A stretch of DNA of 64,000 bases, taken from Omphiscola glabra (Eukaryota; Mollusca; Gastropoda; Lymnaeidae). Numbering within the stretch: position 1 is the first letter of the stretch; each line of letters begins with the position of its first letter. The translations under genes were made by a program, and so were the position numbers. This document shows, in pieces, positions 24,001-31,550 of the stretch. The notes below the pieces were generated by a model. That model did no database searches, was not told the origin of the DNA, and worked only from the letters and a program-made list of their open reading frames with translations. Location: assembly GCA_964017045.1 (NCBI GenBank), contig OZ024811.1, positions 12,243,818 to 12,307,817 on the forward strand, written 5' to 3'.

Positions 24001-27000
24001 TTCACAAAGTTTCTGACTTTCATAATGTTAAAAATGAAGAGCTGTCTGGACGTGATAGCCCTCCAGATCCAGTGAAGAGATAGCAGACAATGAGAATCAT
24101 TCACAATGTGGGCCAAAGCATTTGGTCCGTCTCTAACAAGGACAGGTTTTGAAAAAATTAACATTAATGTGGTGCTGGTATCGGCATGTGTCAATTAGTC
24201 CCTGGACTTATCACCCCCCCCCCAATAGTTACACATCAGCTGGGGTTACATAAAGGGCTGGTGTTACACAAGGGGTTGGTGTTACACAAGAGGCTGGGGT
24301 TACAAAAGGGGCTGGGGTTACATAAGGGGTTGGGGTTACACAAGGGGCTAGGGTTACACAAGGGGCCGGTGTTACACAAGGGGCTGGGGTTACACAAGGG
24401 GCTGGTGTTACAGAAGGGGTTGGTGTTACACAAGAGGCTGGTGTTACACAAGGGGTTGAAGTTACGCAAGGGGCTGGTGTTACACAAGGGGTTGGTGTTA
24501 CACAAGGGGCTGGTGTTACACAAGGGGCTGGTGTTACACAAGGGGCTGGAGTTACACAAGGGGCTGGAGTTACACAAGGGGTTGGAGTTACACAAGGGGC
24601 TGGAGTTACACAAGGGGTTGGTGTTACACAAGGGGCTGGTGTTACACAGGGGGTTGGTGTTAAACAAGGGGCTGGGGTTACACAAGGGGCTGGTGTTACA
24701 CAAGGGGTTGGGGTTACACAAGGGGCTGGTGTTACACAAGGGGCTGGGGTTACACAAGGGGTTGGGGTTACACAAGGGGCTGGTGTTACACAAGGGGTTG
24801 AAGTTACACAAGGGGCTGGTGTTACACAAGGGTTGGTGTTACACAAGGGGTTCGGGTTACACAATGGGTTGAAGTTACACAAGGAGCTGGGGTTACACAA
24901 GGGGCTGAGGTTACACAAGGGGCTGGGGTTACACAAGGGGCTGGGGTTACACAAGGGGTTGGAGTTACACAAGGGGCTGGAGTTACACAAGGGGCTTGAG
25001 TTTAATTACATCCTAACTCAAATAGTTGGAATTTGAATGGAGCACAGCTGATAACACAACAATGTCTAGCAACGACAGACCATATTTTTTTTTATTATAA
25101 ATTTTAAGCTACAACCGACTGGCAGCAAAAATCAATGTTGATCAGGTGTGATCAATACATGCATTGCCACACACCACCTACCCCACCCCCCAAATGCTCT
25201 CAGGCCTTATCAGCATTTATGAAGGAAGGGACTGGATCAGTTGGTCTTTATACACAACTACAAGAATTCCCTTTAACACAAAAACTCAAACATTATCAGT
25301 CATCTAATTCGTGATAAGAATGATGATATTAATTACCAAAACTGAAATTGCAGAGCAAAATGAAATGTGCACGCACACAAATAATTCACAAGGGGCAATC
25401 GCACAGCTCACAATCAGCAGCAACAATCACGCCAGCAGCTTACACATTGTGACATTCACAGCAGTGACAATCACACCATCAACGTTCACATAGTGACAAT
25501 CACACCAGAAAGTGTCACAAAGTGACATTCACATTTGGACAATAACACCAGTGACAATCACACCAGTGGCAATCAAAAAACCATTATTAACAGCTTTGTA
25601 AGCTGATCTTGTAAATGAATACATTCAGTCTTCTCCTTCCCCCCCCCCCCCCCCCCCTTTAACAAATCATTATGTAAAAAAAAAAAACTATTCTTACCAG
25701 TAACTTTGGTCACATCAATCGGCAGCGCAGAGGTCCCGGGAAGTGCCCTGTAGGAAGATGTTGGGTAGCCTATAAATCCAGGCCTCACACCCTGCCATTG
25801 TGGGAAACGAACTGGTCGGGATGCTGACACTGCAACATTACCTGAATCACAGAAGAAGAGTCGTTTAAAGATGTCATTTGTCAGCAGATTAAATCTACAT
25901 TCTACATCAGCATAAGCGTTACATTGTATCATTTCAACACAGCTGTACAAAAAGAATGTTTTTCATATTTTTTTTAACTTGACAAGTGGACTAAACAGTG
26001 ACCGCTTATGGTCATTCATTTCTGAATCAATTAAAGATATCCTTGAAGTAATCTCAAGTTCATATGTCTTGATTTAACAGTCTGTCTGCCAAAGCTGTAC
26101 AATACATTTCGTTATATCAGGATTTAACGAGCTATTATGGGGTTTATGGGTTACAACAATACTTGGGTGACAAGAGCTAGGTGGCAAAAATACTTGGGTG
26201 ACAAGAGCTAGCTGGCAACAATACTTGGGTGACAAATGCTAGATGGCAACAATAATTGGGTGACCAGTGCTAGCTGGCAACAATACTTGGGTGACAAATG
26301 CTAGATGGCAACAATAATTGGGTGACCAGTGCTAGCTGGCAACAATACTTGGGTGACAAGAGCTAGATGGCAACAATACTTGGGTGACCAATGCTAGCTT
26401 GCAACAATACTTGGGTGACAAGAGCTAGCTGGCAACAATACTTGGGTGACAAGAGCTAGCTGGCAACAATACTTGGGTGACCATTTCTAGCTGACAACAA
26501 TACTGGGTGGCAAGTGCTGGCTGGCAACAATACGTGGGTGACCATTTCGAGCTGACAAAAATACTTAGGTGAGCAGTGCCAGCCGATAAGTTACACACAA
26601 GTACAAAGAGAAAGACAAAGTAGGAGTTGGTAATTACCTGAATATGGAAATGGCTGGGGAAATCTTGATACATCAGGCCTAAGGAAAAAGAAAAGTTGAA
26701 AAAAAAATTAGCCATTTCTTGCTAATCAGTGGTCCTCAAATTAATCCATAATATGGGGCTGCATATATTTTAAAAATGACCAAGATGATTGTATAAGTAA
26801 AGGCAATTTTTAAACTCTGCATTTAGGCGTGATTTAATTAATTGAGGGACTACATGAGGCCCATGTGGTAATCTGATGGCTAACTCTTTGAAATTTTGTT
26901 GTAGATTAATCGGCAAAGTACTTAAAACATAAAGGATATTGTTTATTTGAGCAAAATATTCATGTAGTGAAATCAACTGAACTATTAACTTATAAATTTT

Positions 27001-28991
27001 GATGGTTGGATCTAGCTTACATGTTTATTATAATAGTTGGTGATGGGTGTCAAGAAGGACAACTTTCCTGTAATAAATTATTGTATTGCTGTCGGCAAGC
27101 CATACCTAACCAATCCATCATGGGAGACAAATGGATAGCAGCTGGTTAAATATCTGGGGACTTCGTTGATTTCTACTGGCTTTCCTCCCTTCCACCTGGG
27201 GTCAGCAGTGGACCCAACTAGTGGCTCCTTTGGAGGGTCGCAGGTAGAGCTGGTTGCAGAGTTGGTTGGTGATGAAACTCCGAAAAGTGGAACGAATTCT
27301 GCAGCATCAGCTGAGAGTGATGAGCTTACACTCTATTAAGATTTTTTTTTTAAATAATGAAAAATAAAAGTAGAACTAATAGGTACATTCAAAAAGAAAA
27401 TAAATTGTTAAATATTCAGATCAGGGACACAAATACTTCAGGAAAAATTGCATTGTGATTTCAATGGTAGAAATCATTTATTTCATTGTAGTATTGTCAC
27501 GAGTAAATTTCAACATATATGTAGAATTTTTTTCATTTAGTTTCAGTAATGTTTAATTTCTCAATGAACCAATAAGGTTGGATAGCTCCTTTTTAAAAAC
27601 ATCTATATATAAGAAAACTCTTTGGAATATATGCATTAACTGTAGTAGGCTCTTTGATATTACTCCACAAGAAATGGCCATACACAAAAATTCTGCACAT
27701 GGAAATTCCACAAAAGAAGATTGCACACACAAAAAACTCCCCACAAAGAATACCATGCAAACAGTAAATGCCCCGAATTGTAATTCGCCACATAGATGCT
27801 TAGGAACACAAAAATTCCTCACAATTTTTTGTGAGATTGCTGCAAGTCCATTTGGGGTGTAAAACTCAAAGAAAAGTATTTGGTGGGCAATACTTCAATG
27901 AAATACACATTGTATATTTACAAAAGTGGAAATTGCAATCTATGGAATTCAAAAAATATGTCTGTTGATGTTTTGAGTAGGCCTACTAATACTTTAATTA
28001 AGCTCCCAGGTCAAATCTGTTTTAAAGCTGATTAAGTGATTATGGCCAACTAGGATTTTGAAAATTGTAATTTGATTTAATAATGCAGTGAAATGTGTGA
28101 ATTTCACAAACCCTTGGGAGCAAAGTAAAGTCTAAAAAGTGTGACAGTTTGTGACATTGTGGGAGGGGGGTGGGGTAAAGATCTTGTGTGATGTCACACA
28201 TTTTATATTTTATTATCATACACATAAAGCCTGAAAAATTGACCATAATGTTTAACTTTCTGATTTATTCTGACACAACATTTCCCTTTTATAAATTTAA
28301 TAGTAAGTCTGTTTTAGTTTAATACTTGTTACTTATAACTTTCTAATAATTTTTAGTTGAAAAGTGTGACATACTATTCATACTTTTGTTTTTAAAAGGG
28401 GGGTGGGGGTGTCATCCTGATATTTGTGACAGGAGATGGGAGAGGTAAAAGGTGTCCAAAAAGAGCATGACATACTTACAGCACTTACAGTTGTCTTTAG
28501 TGCATAGTTGTAGGCCAAATAAGTATTAATCAAAATCAAGTGATTATTTATTTATTATTAATTTTTATTTATTTACAAAGAAAGGCAACCAGGAATCATA
28601 TATTCCACAAATTTCAAATGACAAATGTTAATAGATTTAACAAAAAACATGATGACAAAGAGTACTTTCCTCAGCGACAATGTTAGCACTTTACTTTTAC
28701 ATGATCATAAAGAGTGAACAGAGGAAGAGTATTTGAATACTGATGTCTAGGTCTAAACTTTAGTTTCAGACAATAAAATAAAAAGTACTCTACTTCTTTT
28801 TTTAGTAATCTTAGACTTCTACTCTACCTTTTTATCGGTTGTCAAATTTGTTGTAGACATATTTCACTAAAGATGTCCTCGTAATCATTGCTTTTGTTAC
28901 CTAAGGTTCCCGTTCTTCTGCATTTTACACCACCATAAAGATCAAATTAATAAATTAAAATAGTTTTATCTTACAAAAAATTCGAGGCCAT
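5148..28991 (-). CDS. SECISBP2: SECIS-binding protein 2 orthologue (whole gene, 18 coding exons)
   Basis: The product binds the SECIS stem-loop in selenoprotein mRNA 3' UTRs and helps the ribosome read UGA as selenocysteine. Eighteen exons join with consistent phase: 28991-28975, 27324-27106, 26678-26638, 25841-25698, 23571-23357, 23122-22921, 22329-21067, 19980-19172, 17569-17473, 16861-16569, 15716-15424, 13486-13434, 12944-12740, 11271-11166, 10043-9929, 8653-8499, 7341-7075, 6011-5148 (5,358 nt, about 1,785 residues). Residues near 1145-1185 carry LDSSAP and VILKE, the SECIS-interaction domain signature. Residues about 1276-1436 form the L7Ae-type RNA-binding domain. An N-terminal LSAD..EFVP motif matches vertebrate SBP2. 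The protein is much longer than human SECISBP2 (about 850) or SECISBP2L (about 1,100). Most extra length is low-complexity sequence in exons 7, 8 and 18. Invertebrates usually have one such gene, so SECISBP2 versus SECISBP2L is not resolved here. The exon 1 choice is the least certain part. Confidence 0.93.
6648..6938. mobile_element. hAT-like MITE (CAGGGCCGGATTTACA termini)
   Basis: A 291-bp element ending CAGGGCCGGATTTACA / TGTAAATCCAGCCCTG, with a perfect 8-bp duplication GTCAAACC (6640-6647, 6939-6946). Subterminal GGGGCCC/GGCCCC blocks are also inverted. It sits in the last SECISBP2 intron. Confidence 0.88.
7075..7341 (-). CDS. SECISBP2: SECISBP2 exon 17 (end of RNA-binding domain)
   Basis: A 267-nt, phase 0-0 exon. 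It begins SKYHSLISLTAAARAAYDEM, matching QFHKMVELTVAARQAYKTM, the last helix of the vertebrate domain, then moves into Ser/Pro-rich sequence. The donor is GTACGT. Confidence 0.95.
7780..8390 (-). pseudogene. Non-LTR retrotransposon 3' end, decayed
   Basis: Minus-strand fragments read EDHRLPKQIFYGEL, RYKDSLKVALKAYSIDPTKW and EQTAQDRVRWRSAV, the usual tail of a reverse-transcriptase ORF of jockey/I-type LINEs. Frames are broken by a poly-A/T insertion near 8,030-8,045. It lies in a SECISBP2 intron, in sense with the gene. Confidence 0.7.
8499..8653 (-). CDS. SECISBP2: SECISBP2 exon 16 (L7Ae core)
   Basis: A 155-nt exon encoding GGLDEALNNILNMCQEQ, VPFVFALGRRALGRACAKL and VPVSVVGIFNYEGCE. PFVFAL..RALGR..N/K..PVSVVGIF is the diagnostic SBP2 version of the L7Ae motif. 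The donor is GTCAGT, phase 0. Confidence 0.97.
8701..8996. repeat. Dispersed intronic repeat family, copy A
   Basis: Shares order and sequence with 10,290-10,740: an AGCCCACCAAACA block, GTGAACTTCCCGTCTACTA, ACTTGACAAAACATG, TAACGCAC, AATATTCTGATGT, then GAAAATGTTAC and a final ...GCGAGTTATT. No coding capacity; possibly a DNA element. Confidence 0.6.
9298..9565. mobile_element. Foldback MITE in SECISBP2 intron
   Basis: The two halves are diverged inverted copies: GGAAATAGTAGACCAAGG near 9,303 matches the reverse of CTTGTTCTACTATTTCC near 9,540, and ACAAGATATAGAAACTAG near 9,414 matches the reverse of GGTTTCTATATCTTGTC near 9,480. Confidence 0.65.
9929..10043 (-). CDS. SECISBP2: SECISBP2 exon 15 (L7Ae core)
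   Basis: A 115-nt exon encoding AKTKRRIVLGLREVTKHLKL and KKIKCVVISPNLEKIQSK, the heart of the L7Ae fold that contacts the non-canonical A-G pairs of the SECIS core. Near identity to vertebrate SBP2 makes this the strongest identification in the window. Confidence 0.97.
10290..10745. repeat. Dispersed intronic repeat family, copy B with internal triplication
   Basis: Same block order as copy A, but the first block (CGCCAAACATTGGC...GAACTTCC...CTACTAGACATAA) is repeated three times in tandem with a period of about 62 bp. Confidence 0.6.
11166..11271 (-). CDS. SECISBP2: SECISBP2 exon 14 (RNA-binding domain)
   Basis: A 106-nt exon encoding YCTQILDKEIDQCC...LLQDLVKFQDRMYHKDPVK, nearly collinear with the vertebrate sequence up to the KDPVKAKTKRR helix. 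The acceptor is CTTCTCAG and the donor GTAAGA. Copies of the acceptor with 11 nt of exon are scattered through the upstream intron. Confidence 0.96.
11262..11888. repeat. Compound minisatellite with exon 14 acceptor copies
   Basis: Units of about 37 bp (CTCAGGCTCAAGTCATTAGC...TCACTTTATTTTAG) alternate with a longer unit containing CGTGCAGTACCTGAGAAGTG. That longer unit is the exon 14 start with its splice acceptor; extra copies have their junction at 11,493, 11,678 and 11,750. Confidence 0.92.
12485..12765. repeat. About 35-bp minisatellite with exon 13 donor copies
   Basis: On the minus strand each of seven units reads like AGATTTAGAGAGTAAGTC, repeating the end of exon 13 and its 5' splice site. 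The authentic site is GTGAGT; the copies are GTAAGT. Confidence 0.93.
12740..12944 (-). CDS. SECISBP2: SECISBP2 exon 13 (start of RNA-binding domain)
   Basis: A 205-nt exon: a Ser/Pro-rich linker, then VVMKIHSRRFRE, matching PKIHSRRFRDYC at the start of the vertebrate RNA-binding domain. The donor is GTGAGT, phase 2. This donor is the first unit of a tandem array that repeats the exon end seven more times inside the intron. Confidence 0.95.
13434..13486 (-). CDS. SECISBP2: SECISBP2 exon 12
   Basis: A 53-nt exon between a TTGTGTTGCAG acceptor and a GTGAGT donor, encoding GAPGVGIVGGESELSQDG. One alternative frame contains a stop and the other gives an unlikely Trp/Cys/Arg-rich peptide. Phase 2 in and 1 out agree with both neighbours. 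Confidence 0.8.
13680..14215. repeat. 57-bp minisatellite
   Basis: Nine or so units containing CAGGAGGCAATGGACAAGA and TGACTGATACAATGGGATGA. The period is a multiple of three, so a 187-residue repetitive ORF appears on the minus strand; it is not a gene. Confidence 0.95.
14335..14660. repeat. 21-bp repeat related to the exon 11 donor, block 1
   Basis: About 14 units like ACTGAGACAAATACTGACCC. The unit matches the exon 11 boundary (AATACTGACCCCACTGAG) 0.8 kb away. A copy of the adjoining exon sequence (CTCCAGTCCTG...GAGCAG) lies at about 14,257. Confidence 0.85.
14655..15255 (+). pseudogene. Non-LTR retrotransposon 3' end, decayed (same family)
   Basis: Plus-strand pieces read RMSDDRLPKRIFYGELEQGK, FKDNLKASLKAFNINSDTW and, after a frameshift, a zinc-finger-like tail FPCTCCTRKFCARTVLISNL. 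Stops and shifts make it non-functional. The first peptide is clearly homologous to the copy at 7,780-8,390. It sits antisense in a SECISBP2 intron and splits a 21-bp repeat array. Confidence 0.75.
15295..15440. repeat. 21-bp repeat, block 2, overlapping exon 11 donor
   Basis: Three to four further units (GTCAAATACTGACCC) lead directly into the exon 11 donor at 15,418-15,423. The block is separated from block 1 by the retrotransposon fragment. Confidence 0.82.
15424..15716 (-). CDS. SECISBP2: SECISBP2 exon 11 (SECIS-interaction domain)
   Basis: A 293-nt exon holding the best conserved part outside the RNA-binding domain: LDSSAPVQKRGKEREVGKAK followed by KPSPLKKVILKER, equivalent to the IILKE-containing SECIS-interaction domain that makes SECIS binding stable. 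The chosen donor is GTCAGT, the only GT giving the phase 2 that exon 12 demands. That donor lies inside a copy of the 21-bp repeat described separately. Confidence 0.9.
16569..16861 (-). CDS. SECISBP2: SECISBP2 exon 10
   Basis: A 293-nt exon with a CTCTTTCAAG acceptor and a GTGAGC donor. It has a basic stretch (KRARKRRKRREHANK), a predicted helix (AEAELAEISLEQQWLKEVG) and PIAFDIAAMIEAIQ, which matches the LDLGGMLTALE segment just before the SECIS-interaction domain in vertebrate SBP2. Confidence 0.92.
16862..17472 (-). other. SECISBP2 intron, nothing recognised
   Basis: AT-rich intron between exons 10 and 9 with A and T runs only. Confidence 0.5.
17473..17569 (-). CDS. SECISBP2: SECISBP2 exon 9
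   Basis: A 97-nt exon with a TTGTTGTGCAG acceptor. It encodes TFAKAGSQSRTQSLTGS and then an acidic GENEDDDG stretch. The GTAGGT donor (67-72 of the 17,4xx block) gives phase 1, which is what exon 10 needs; a GTGGTG four bases later would break the frame. Confidence 0.82.
18120..18480. repeat. Dispersed intronic repeat family, copy C (partial)
   Basis: Shares the right-hand part of the family (AAAAGAAAATGTAACGCACC, TTTAGCGCAATTATCG), then a further segment with AAGTTTCAGCTCGATAGG and TGACTGGAAGTGAGTCAATT not present in copies A and B. Confidence 0.5.
19172..19980 (-). CDS. SECISBP2: SECISBP2 exon 8 (basic patch and DEFPGL motif)
   Basis: An 809-nt exon, phase 1 in and 0 out. It begins ASVQHAAPFSVN, has a Pro/Tyr/Gly-rich part (FYPGNLNQPPPSLSYG), then KKKRRRRRRRTRSKR (about residues 889-903, a likely nuclear or nucleolar localisation signal), then DEFPGLLPASR, which parallels the EEFPNL segment of vertebrate SBP2. 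The donor is GTAAGT. Confidence 0.93.
20098..20572. repeat. 33-bp minisatellite
   Basis: About 14 copies containing CTGTCCCTGCCTTTGGAAAG and TTAGTTAAAAA, just upstream (gene sense) of exon 8. A G19-type run precedes it at 20,057-20,078. Confidence 0.95.
20812..21060. repeat. 49-bp minisatellite abutting the exon 7 donor
   Basis: Five copies with CATCATATAGGGAGGATTAT and AGAAGAAATTACCTAGAGAA. The last unit stops within a few bases of the donor at 21,061-21,066. Confidence 0.92.
21067..22329 (-). CDS. SECISBP2: SECISBP2 exon 7 (large disordered region)
   Basis: The largest exon (1,263 nt, residues about 280-700), with a TGTTTCAG acceptor, a GTGAGT donor and phase 1 at both ends. It is rich in Ser, Thr, Asp and Lys, with a basic cluster (RKKRQKKDQR) followed by an acidic run and LHSWTDFPPM, and no folded domain is visible. 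A 49-bp minisatellite starts within a few bases of its donor (20,812-21,060). Confidence 0.93.
22490..22600. repeat. tRNA-like SINE fragment (weak)
   Basis: GGGTTCAAGTCCCAC resembles a Pol III B box, with a poor A-box-like segment upstream (AGCTAGGTGCGG). No cloverleaf can be drawn, so I do not call a tRNA. Confidence 0.25.
22921..23122 (-). CDS. SECISBP2: SECISBP2 exon 6
   Basis: A 202-nt exon, phase 0 in and phase 1 out, with a CACTAAG acceptor and a GTAAGC donor. It encodes a Lys/Asn/Ser-rich linker including PGPKVVVKANQKKSNN. Confidence 0.87.
23357..23571 (-). CDS. SECISBP2: SECISBP2 exon 5, with tandem 3' end donors
   Basis: A 215-nt exon encoding a proline/glutamine-rich segment (PTPAQLGMPIPGQG, ATQQYLPQQQ). 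It ends at GTAAGTGCT (23351-23356). A second GTAAGTGCT occurs exactly 30 nt further on (23321-23326), so an in-frame version ten residues longer (VSASLSTATI) is possible. Both ends leave phase 0. Confidence 0.87.
24232..25000. repeat. 18-bp GT-rich minisatellite
   Basis: About 42 copies of TTACACAAGGGGCTGGTG and variants (GGGGTTGGGG). Strand-asymmetric G clusters could form G-quadruplexes. The repetitive ORFs on both strands come from the period being a multiple of three. Confidence 0.95.
25385..25572. repeat. Degenerate short repeat
   Basis: Loose repeats of CAGTGACAATCACACCA-type sequence with variable spacing. Confidence 0.6.
25698..25841 (-). CDS. SECISBP2: SECISBP2 exon 4
   Basis: A 144-nt, phase 1-1 exon with a GATTCAG acceptor and a GTAAGA donor. 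It encodes a proline-, serine- and aromatic-rich stretch (VRFPQWQGVRPGFIGYP...) typical of the poorly conserved N-terminal region. Being symmetric, it could be skipped without a frameshift. Confidence 0.85.
26150..26575. repeat. 31-bp minisatellite
   Basis: About 13 copies containing ACTTGGGTGACAAGAGCTAG and CTGGCAACAAT. It ends about 60 bp from exon 3. Confidence 0.93.
26638..26678 (-). CDS. SECISBP2: SECISBP2 exon 3
   Basis: A 41-nt exon between a strong polypyrimidine acceptor (TTTTTCCTTAG) and a GTAATT donor. It encodes RPDVSRFPQPFPYS and shifts the phase from 2 to 1, exactly as exons 2 and 4 require. Confidence 0.8.
27106..27324 (-). CDS. SECISBP2: SECISBP2 exon 2
   Basis: This exon is open in one frame only; both other frames hit stops. 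It begins SSLSADAAEFVPLFG, matching the LSADVKPFVPRF segment near the start of vertebrate SBP2, and ends ...SHDGLV at a GTATGG donor (phase 2). The chosen acceptor is TAAG at 27325-27328. A nearby AG would add three residues in phase 0 but does not fit the exon 1 proposed here. Confidence 0.8.
27325..28974 (-). other. SECISBP2 first intron, nothing firm
   Basis: AT-rich. A segment at 28,135-28,460 repeats GTGTGACA/TGTGACA motifs with GGGGGG blocks and may be a decayed transposon; no ends can be set. Confidence 0.4.
28975..28991 (-). CDS. SECISBP2: SECISBP2 exon 1 (start codon, MASNF)
   Basis: A short ATG exon encodes MASNF plus two bases and ends at a GTAAGA donor (phase 2). Joined to exon 2 it reads MASNFFSSLSAD, which resembles the vertebrate SBP2 amino terminus (MAS... 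LSAD). A CACGTG box lies about 75 bp upstream. The exon is too short to prove by itself. Other upstream exons are possible, and the exon 2 acceptor has a poor pyrimidine tract. Confidence 0.55.
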
Positions 28992-29064
28992 TTTACACGA
29001 CGGACTACAAGATAACTTTCAAGACTTTCATAGAAAGCGGAAGTATACAATGTTATTGATCGAT

Positions 29065-29074
29065 GTCACGTGAT
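29065..29074. promoter_or_regulatory. CACGTG E-box beside the SECISBP2 start
   Basis: GTCACGTGAT contains a palindromic CACGTG, the core bound by bHLH-ZIP factors of the Myc/USF/MiT type. It lies about 75 bp upstream of the proposed SECISBP2 ATG, which is a usual position for a functional promoter element. Function is inferred. Confidence 0.4.
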
Positions 29075-29820
29075 TTTAATTCTGAAAATAACTTCGAACA
29101 TTTCAAATATTTCATTCGTCTGAGTACAAAAAAATACATTTATGAACATATTTTTAAATTAAAATATTGGAGACATAAATCCATGCTCTAGTAATATCTA
29201 TGACTGGTATCACTGTAACAAATCTATACACCAAGACCTTGACAACAATTTTCTTATTTTAAAGGATAAAAAATAACCAGAAATAAAAAATCATAATTTA
29301 ATGAATAATAGCTTAAATAGGTTAAATAATACAACAATAATTGTTATGATCAATATAATTCATGCAGCTATTTTTACAATTTATTAATTAAAGTGAATTC
29401 CGAAACAGAAATGTTTAGTTCTTTGTTCAACTTAATAACCATTATTACAATGTAAAATCCTTTTAAAAGATGTGATATTAAAATATCAATCCCTACAACA
29501 ACAATATTTTTTTTTAATTAGGTAAGTTAACTTTAAAGGGTTTATATTGGTTATTCGGACAAAAAAGTTAACAGTTTGACGTATGAGATGGAGCCGAGTT
29601 ACAGTCAAAAAAATGTTATACACCATTGTCCAGATACCGTAGTCGCATTTAATCTACGCCTTTAATCTAATACCAGACAACTGTCGTCTATTGATTTTTT
29701 CATACTTAGTTTGTATTTACATGTCTTTCTGATTTGTTTTTTAAAAGTTATTTTTTATGTGATTTTACATTTTATGGGATTTTTTTGCTTTTCAGTCATA
29801 ATTTCTTTTTAAATAATAGC

Positions 29821-29851
<31 letters not shown>
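29821..29851. repeat. C20-A11 homopolymer junction
   Basis: Twenty C directly followed by eleven A. Other long G or C runs lie at 6,116-6,130, 20,060-20,078, 25,640-25,658, 54,703-54,716, 58,855-58,867 and 63,556-63,574. Confidence 0.9.
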
Positions 29852-30113
29852 AATTAACAAAATATTCCCTAGTAACCAATTATTTATTTTTTTATTACAA
29901 GAAAATAATATTTAAAAAATATTTGTTCGTTAACTTATTTATCTATGTATGGATAATTTAAAGAGAGAAAAATATTCCCAAGAAACTGCATCGATATTAA
30001 CTATTTGATGCAATAAAAAAATTGTGTTCAATTGAAATGGATACTACGACTACGATGATAGACATTCAAAATAGGAATGACATTAGCGTAAGTAATTGGG
30101 TGTGGGTTCCATC

Positions 30114-30323
30114 CTGTGGCGTAACTAGCGTTATGGCCATCCCCTTCCACGAAAAAACTATGCAGTTGACAGTAAATGCCGACTCTCGATAAAATATAAA
30201 TTAAAAGAAAAAAGTTTTTTCAGATAATTACAAAATAAAATATATTTTTTTATTATTTTAATTGGGGGAAGGCGTCCAAAAAAATTGTCCGCTTCAGGCA
30301 GTACTAAACTTGATGCGCCACTG
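30114..30323. mobile_element. Weak MITE candidate
   Basis: CTGTGGCGTAACTAG and GATGCGCCACTG resemble the ends of the element at 811. The flanking octamers do not match and the interior is unlike the other copy. Confidence 0.3.
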
Positions 30324-31531
30324 CATGCGCCTACGCATATAATATCACAATAAACATTGGCTACACATTGTACATTGACATTGATCAAACATTGGTTGTG
30401 GTGATTGATTGATTTATTTAAAACATTTTTATAACAGAATATAATCTTATTAATATAAAAGTATTAATAGTTTAAGTATAGCAATATAGGCCTACTTTGA
30501 AAATTTAGAATTTAGAAAATCCTTCAACTGTCATGTAATTATTTTAAAGTATCCAATTCATAACTTCCGTACAAGCCATTTTGTCTCTAGTCTTTAATAA
30601 TGCGTTTCCATCACGACTATTTGTTTTATTTTATAATTCATACTCTCGGGATTTCCTCATTAAATTTTTAAAAAAATATTTATTTATTTTTTGAAAATCA
30701 GAACCAACTAATTAACTCTACGTGTGCATTTCAAAATACATGACTATAGACCTATCTAAATCGTTGCCAATGACAATGAGATGAATCTCACAAAGGAGCT
30801 CATTTGGGGATCAAATAATACTTTTTATTCTTTAAAATATATGTGTAAAGTTAAAAATCTCTTGTCTTTATTAAGACACGTTATTTTAAGTTATCAAGTA
30901 CTTCTTTGCTAATAAAAAAAGTCTACTAATTATAAATTCGAAATTAAAGAAAAAACACCTCTATAATAAGACAAATCTTTTTTTTTTTTGCATTACATAA
31001 TGATTTTATTGCTGAAGCATTCTCTCGTCTATTAAAAGATCGGAGATGGATTATTGACCTGAAAATCACAAGAAATAGGTTGGGCTGTTTTGGTTATAAT
31101 GAGTGACAACTAAAGGTCAAAAGGGTTTTTCTGTGCTACTTTTCACTATTCCTCCTCGCGCCCTCCATTCCATTATATCAGGAAATGGGTCAGGTTTCCC
31201 TTGTCTCATTCCGCTCAGTTCCAATTAAAATAGTCCAAATATAATTAACTAGGTCATTGAAATCCCGATGTCGAAATAATAGCATATAATTGAAGGCATA
31301 ATTTGCAAACTATTTTGTTTGCAGTGAATGCATAAATGCAAATACATATAAATTAAGCGATCCAATTTGCACAACCGATAGCAACAGGCTTCTGAACCGT
31401 GCTGCATGCGTGACCTAAAGTAGTGCGTCAGTCTATTTTTATCTGTGGCCTTCGATGTGACAGTTTTCATCTAATTTAGTAGGTCGCCGTTGTTTTTGAA
31501 GTGAAATTCCTTGAATGCAAAGCTGAAAGCA

Positions 31532-31550
31532 ATGTCTTCAAGTCCCAAAG
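31532..31550 (+). CDS. Candidate alternative first coding exon (MSSSPK)
   Basis: ATG follows an in-frame TGA 30 nt upstream and runs six codons to AAAG and a strong GTATGT donor (phase 1). That phase equals the phase of every internal exon of the plus-strand gene, so splicing to 49,249 would give MSSSPK-D-EDGAPYIPP. It would be an alternative to the 39,560 exon. A 19-nt exon is easily met by chance. Confidence 0.35.

Larger units (their letters stand above)
28992..31531. other. Divergent intergenic region
   Basis: AT-rich sequence between the presumed SECISBP2 first exon and the candidate first exon at 31,532. Apart from the E-box, a C20 run (29,821-29,840) and a weak MITE candidate (30,114-30,323), I see no coding potential or RNA gene. 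Confidence 0.5.

Noticed and set aside
24186..24990. Long repetitive ORFs on both strands (about 200-250 residues)
   Set aside because: They follow from an 18-bp repeat without stops; no start context, no splice logic and both strands are open.
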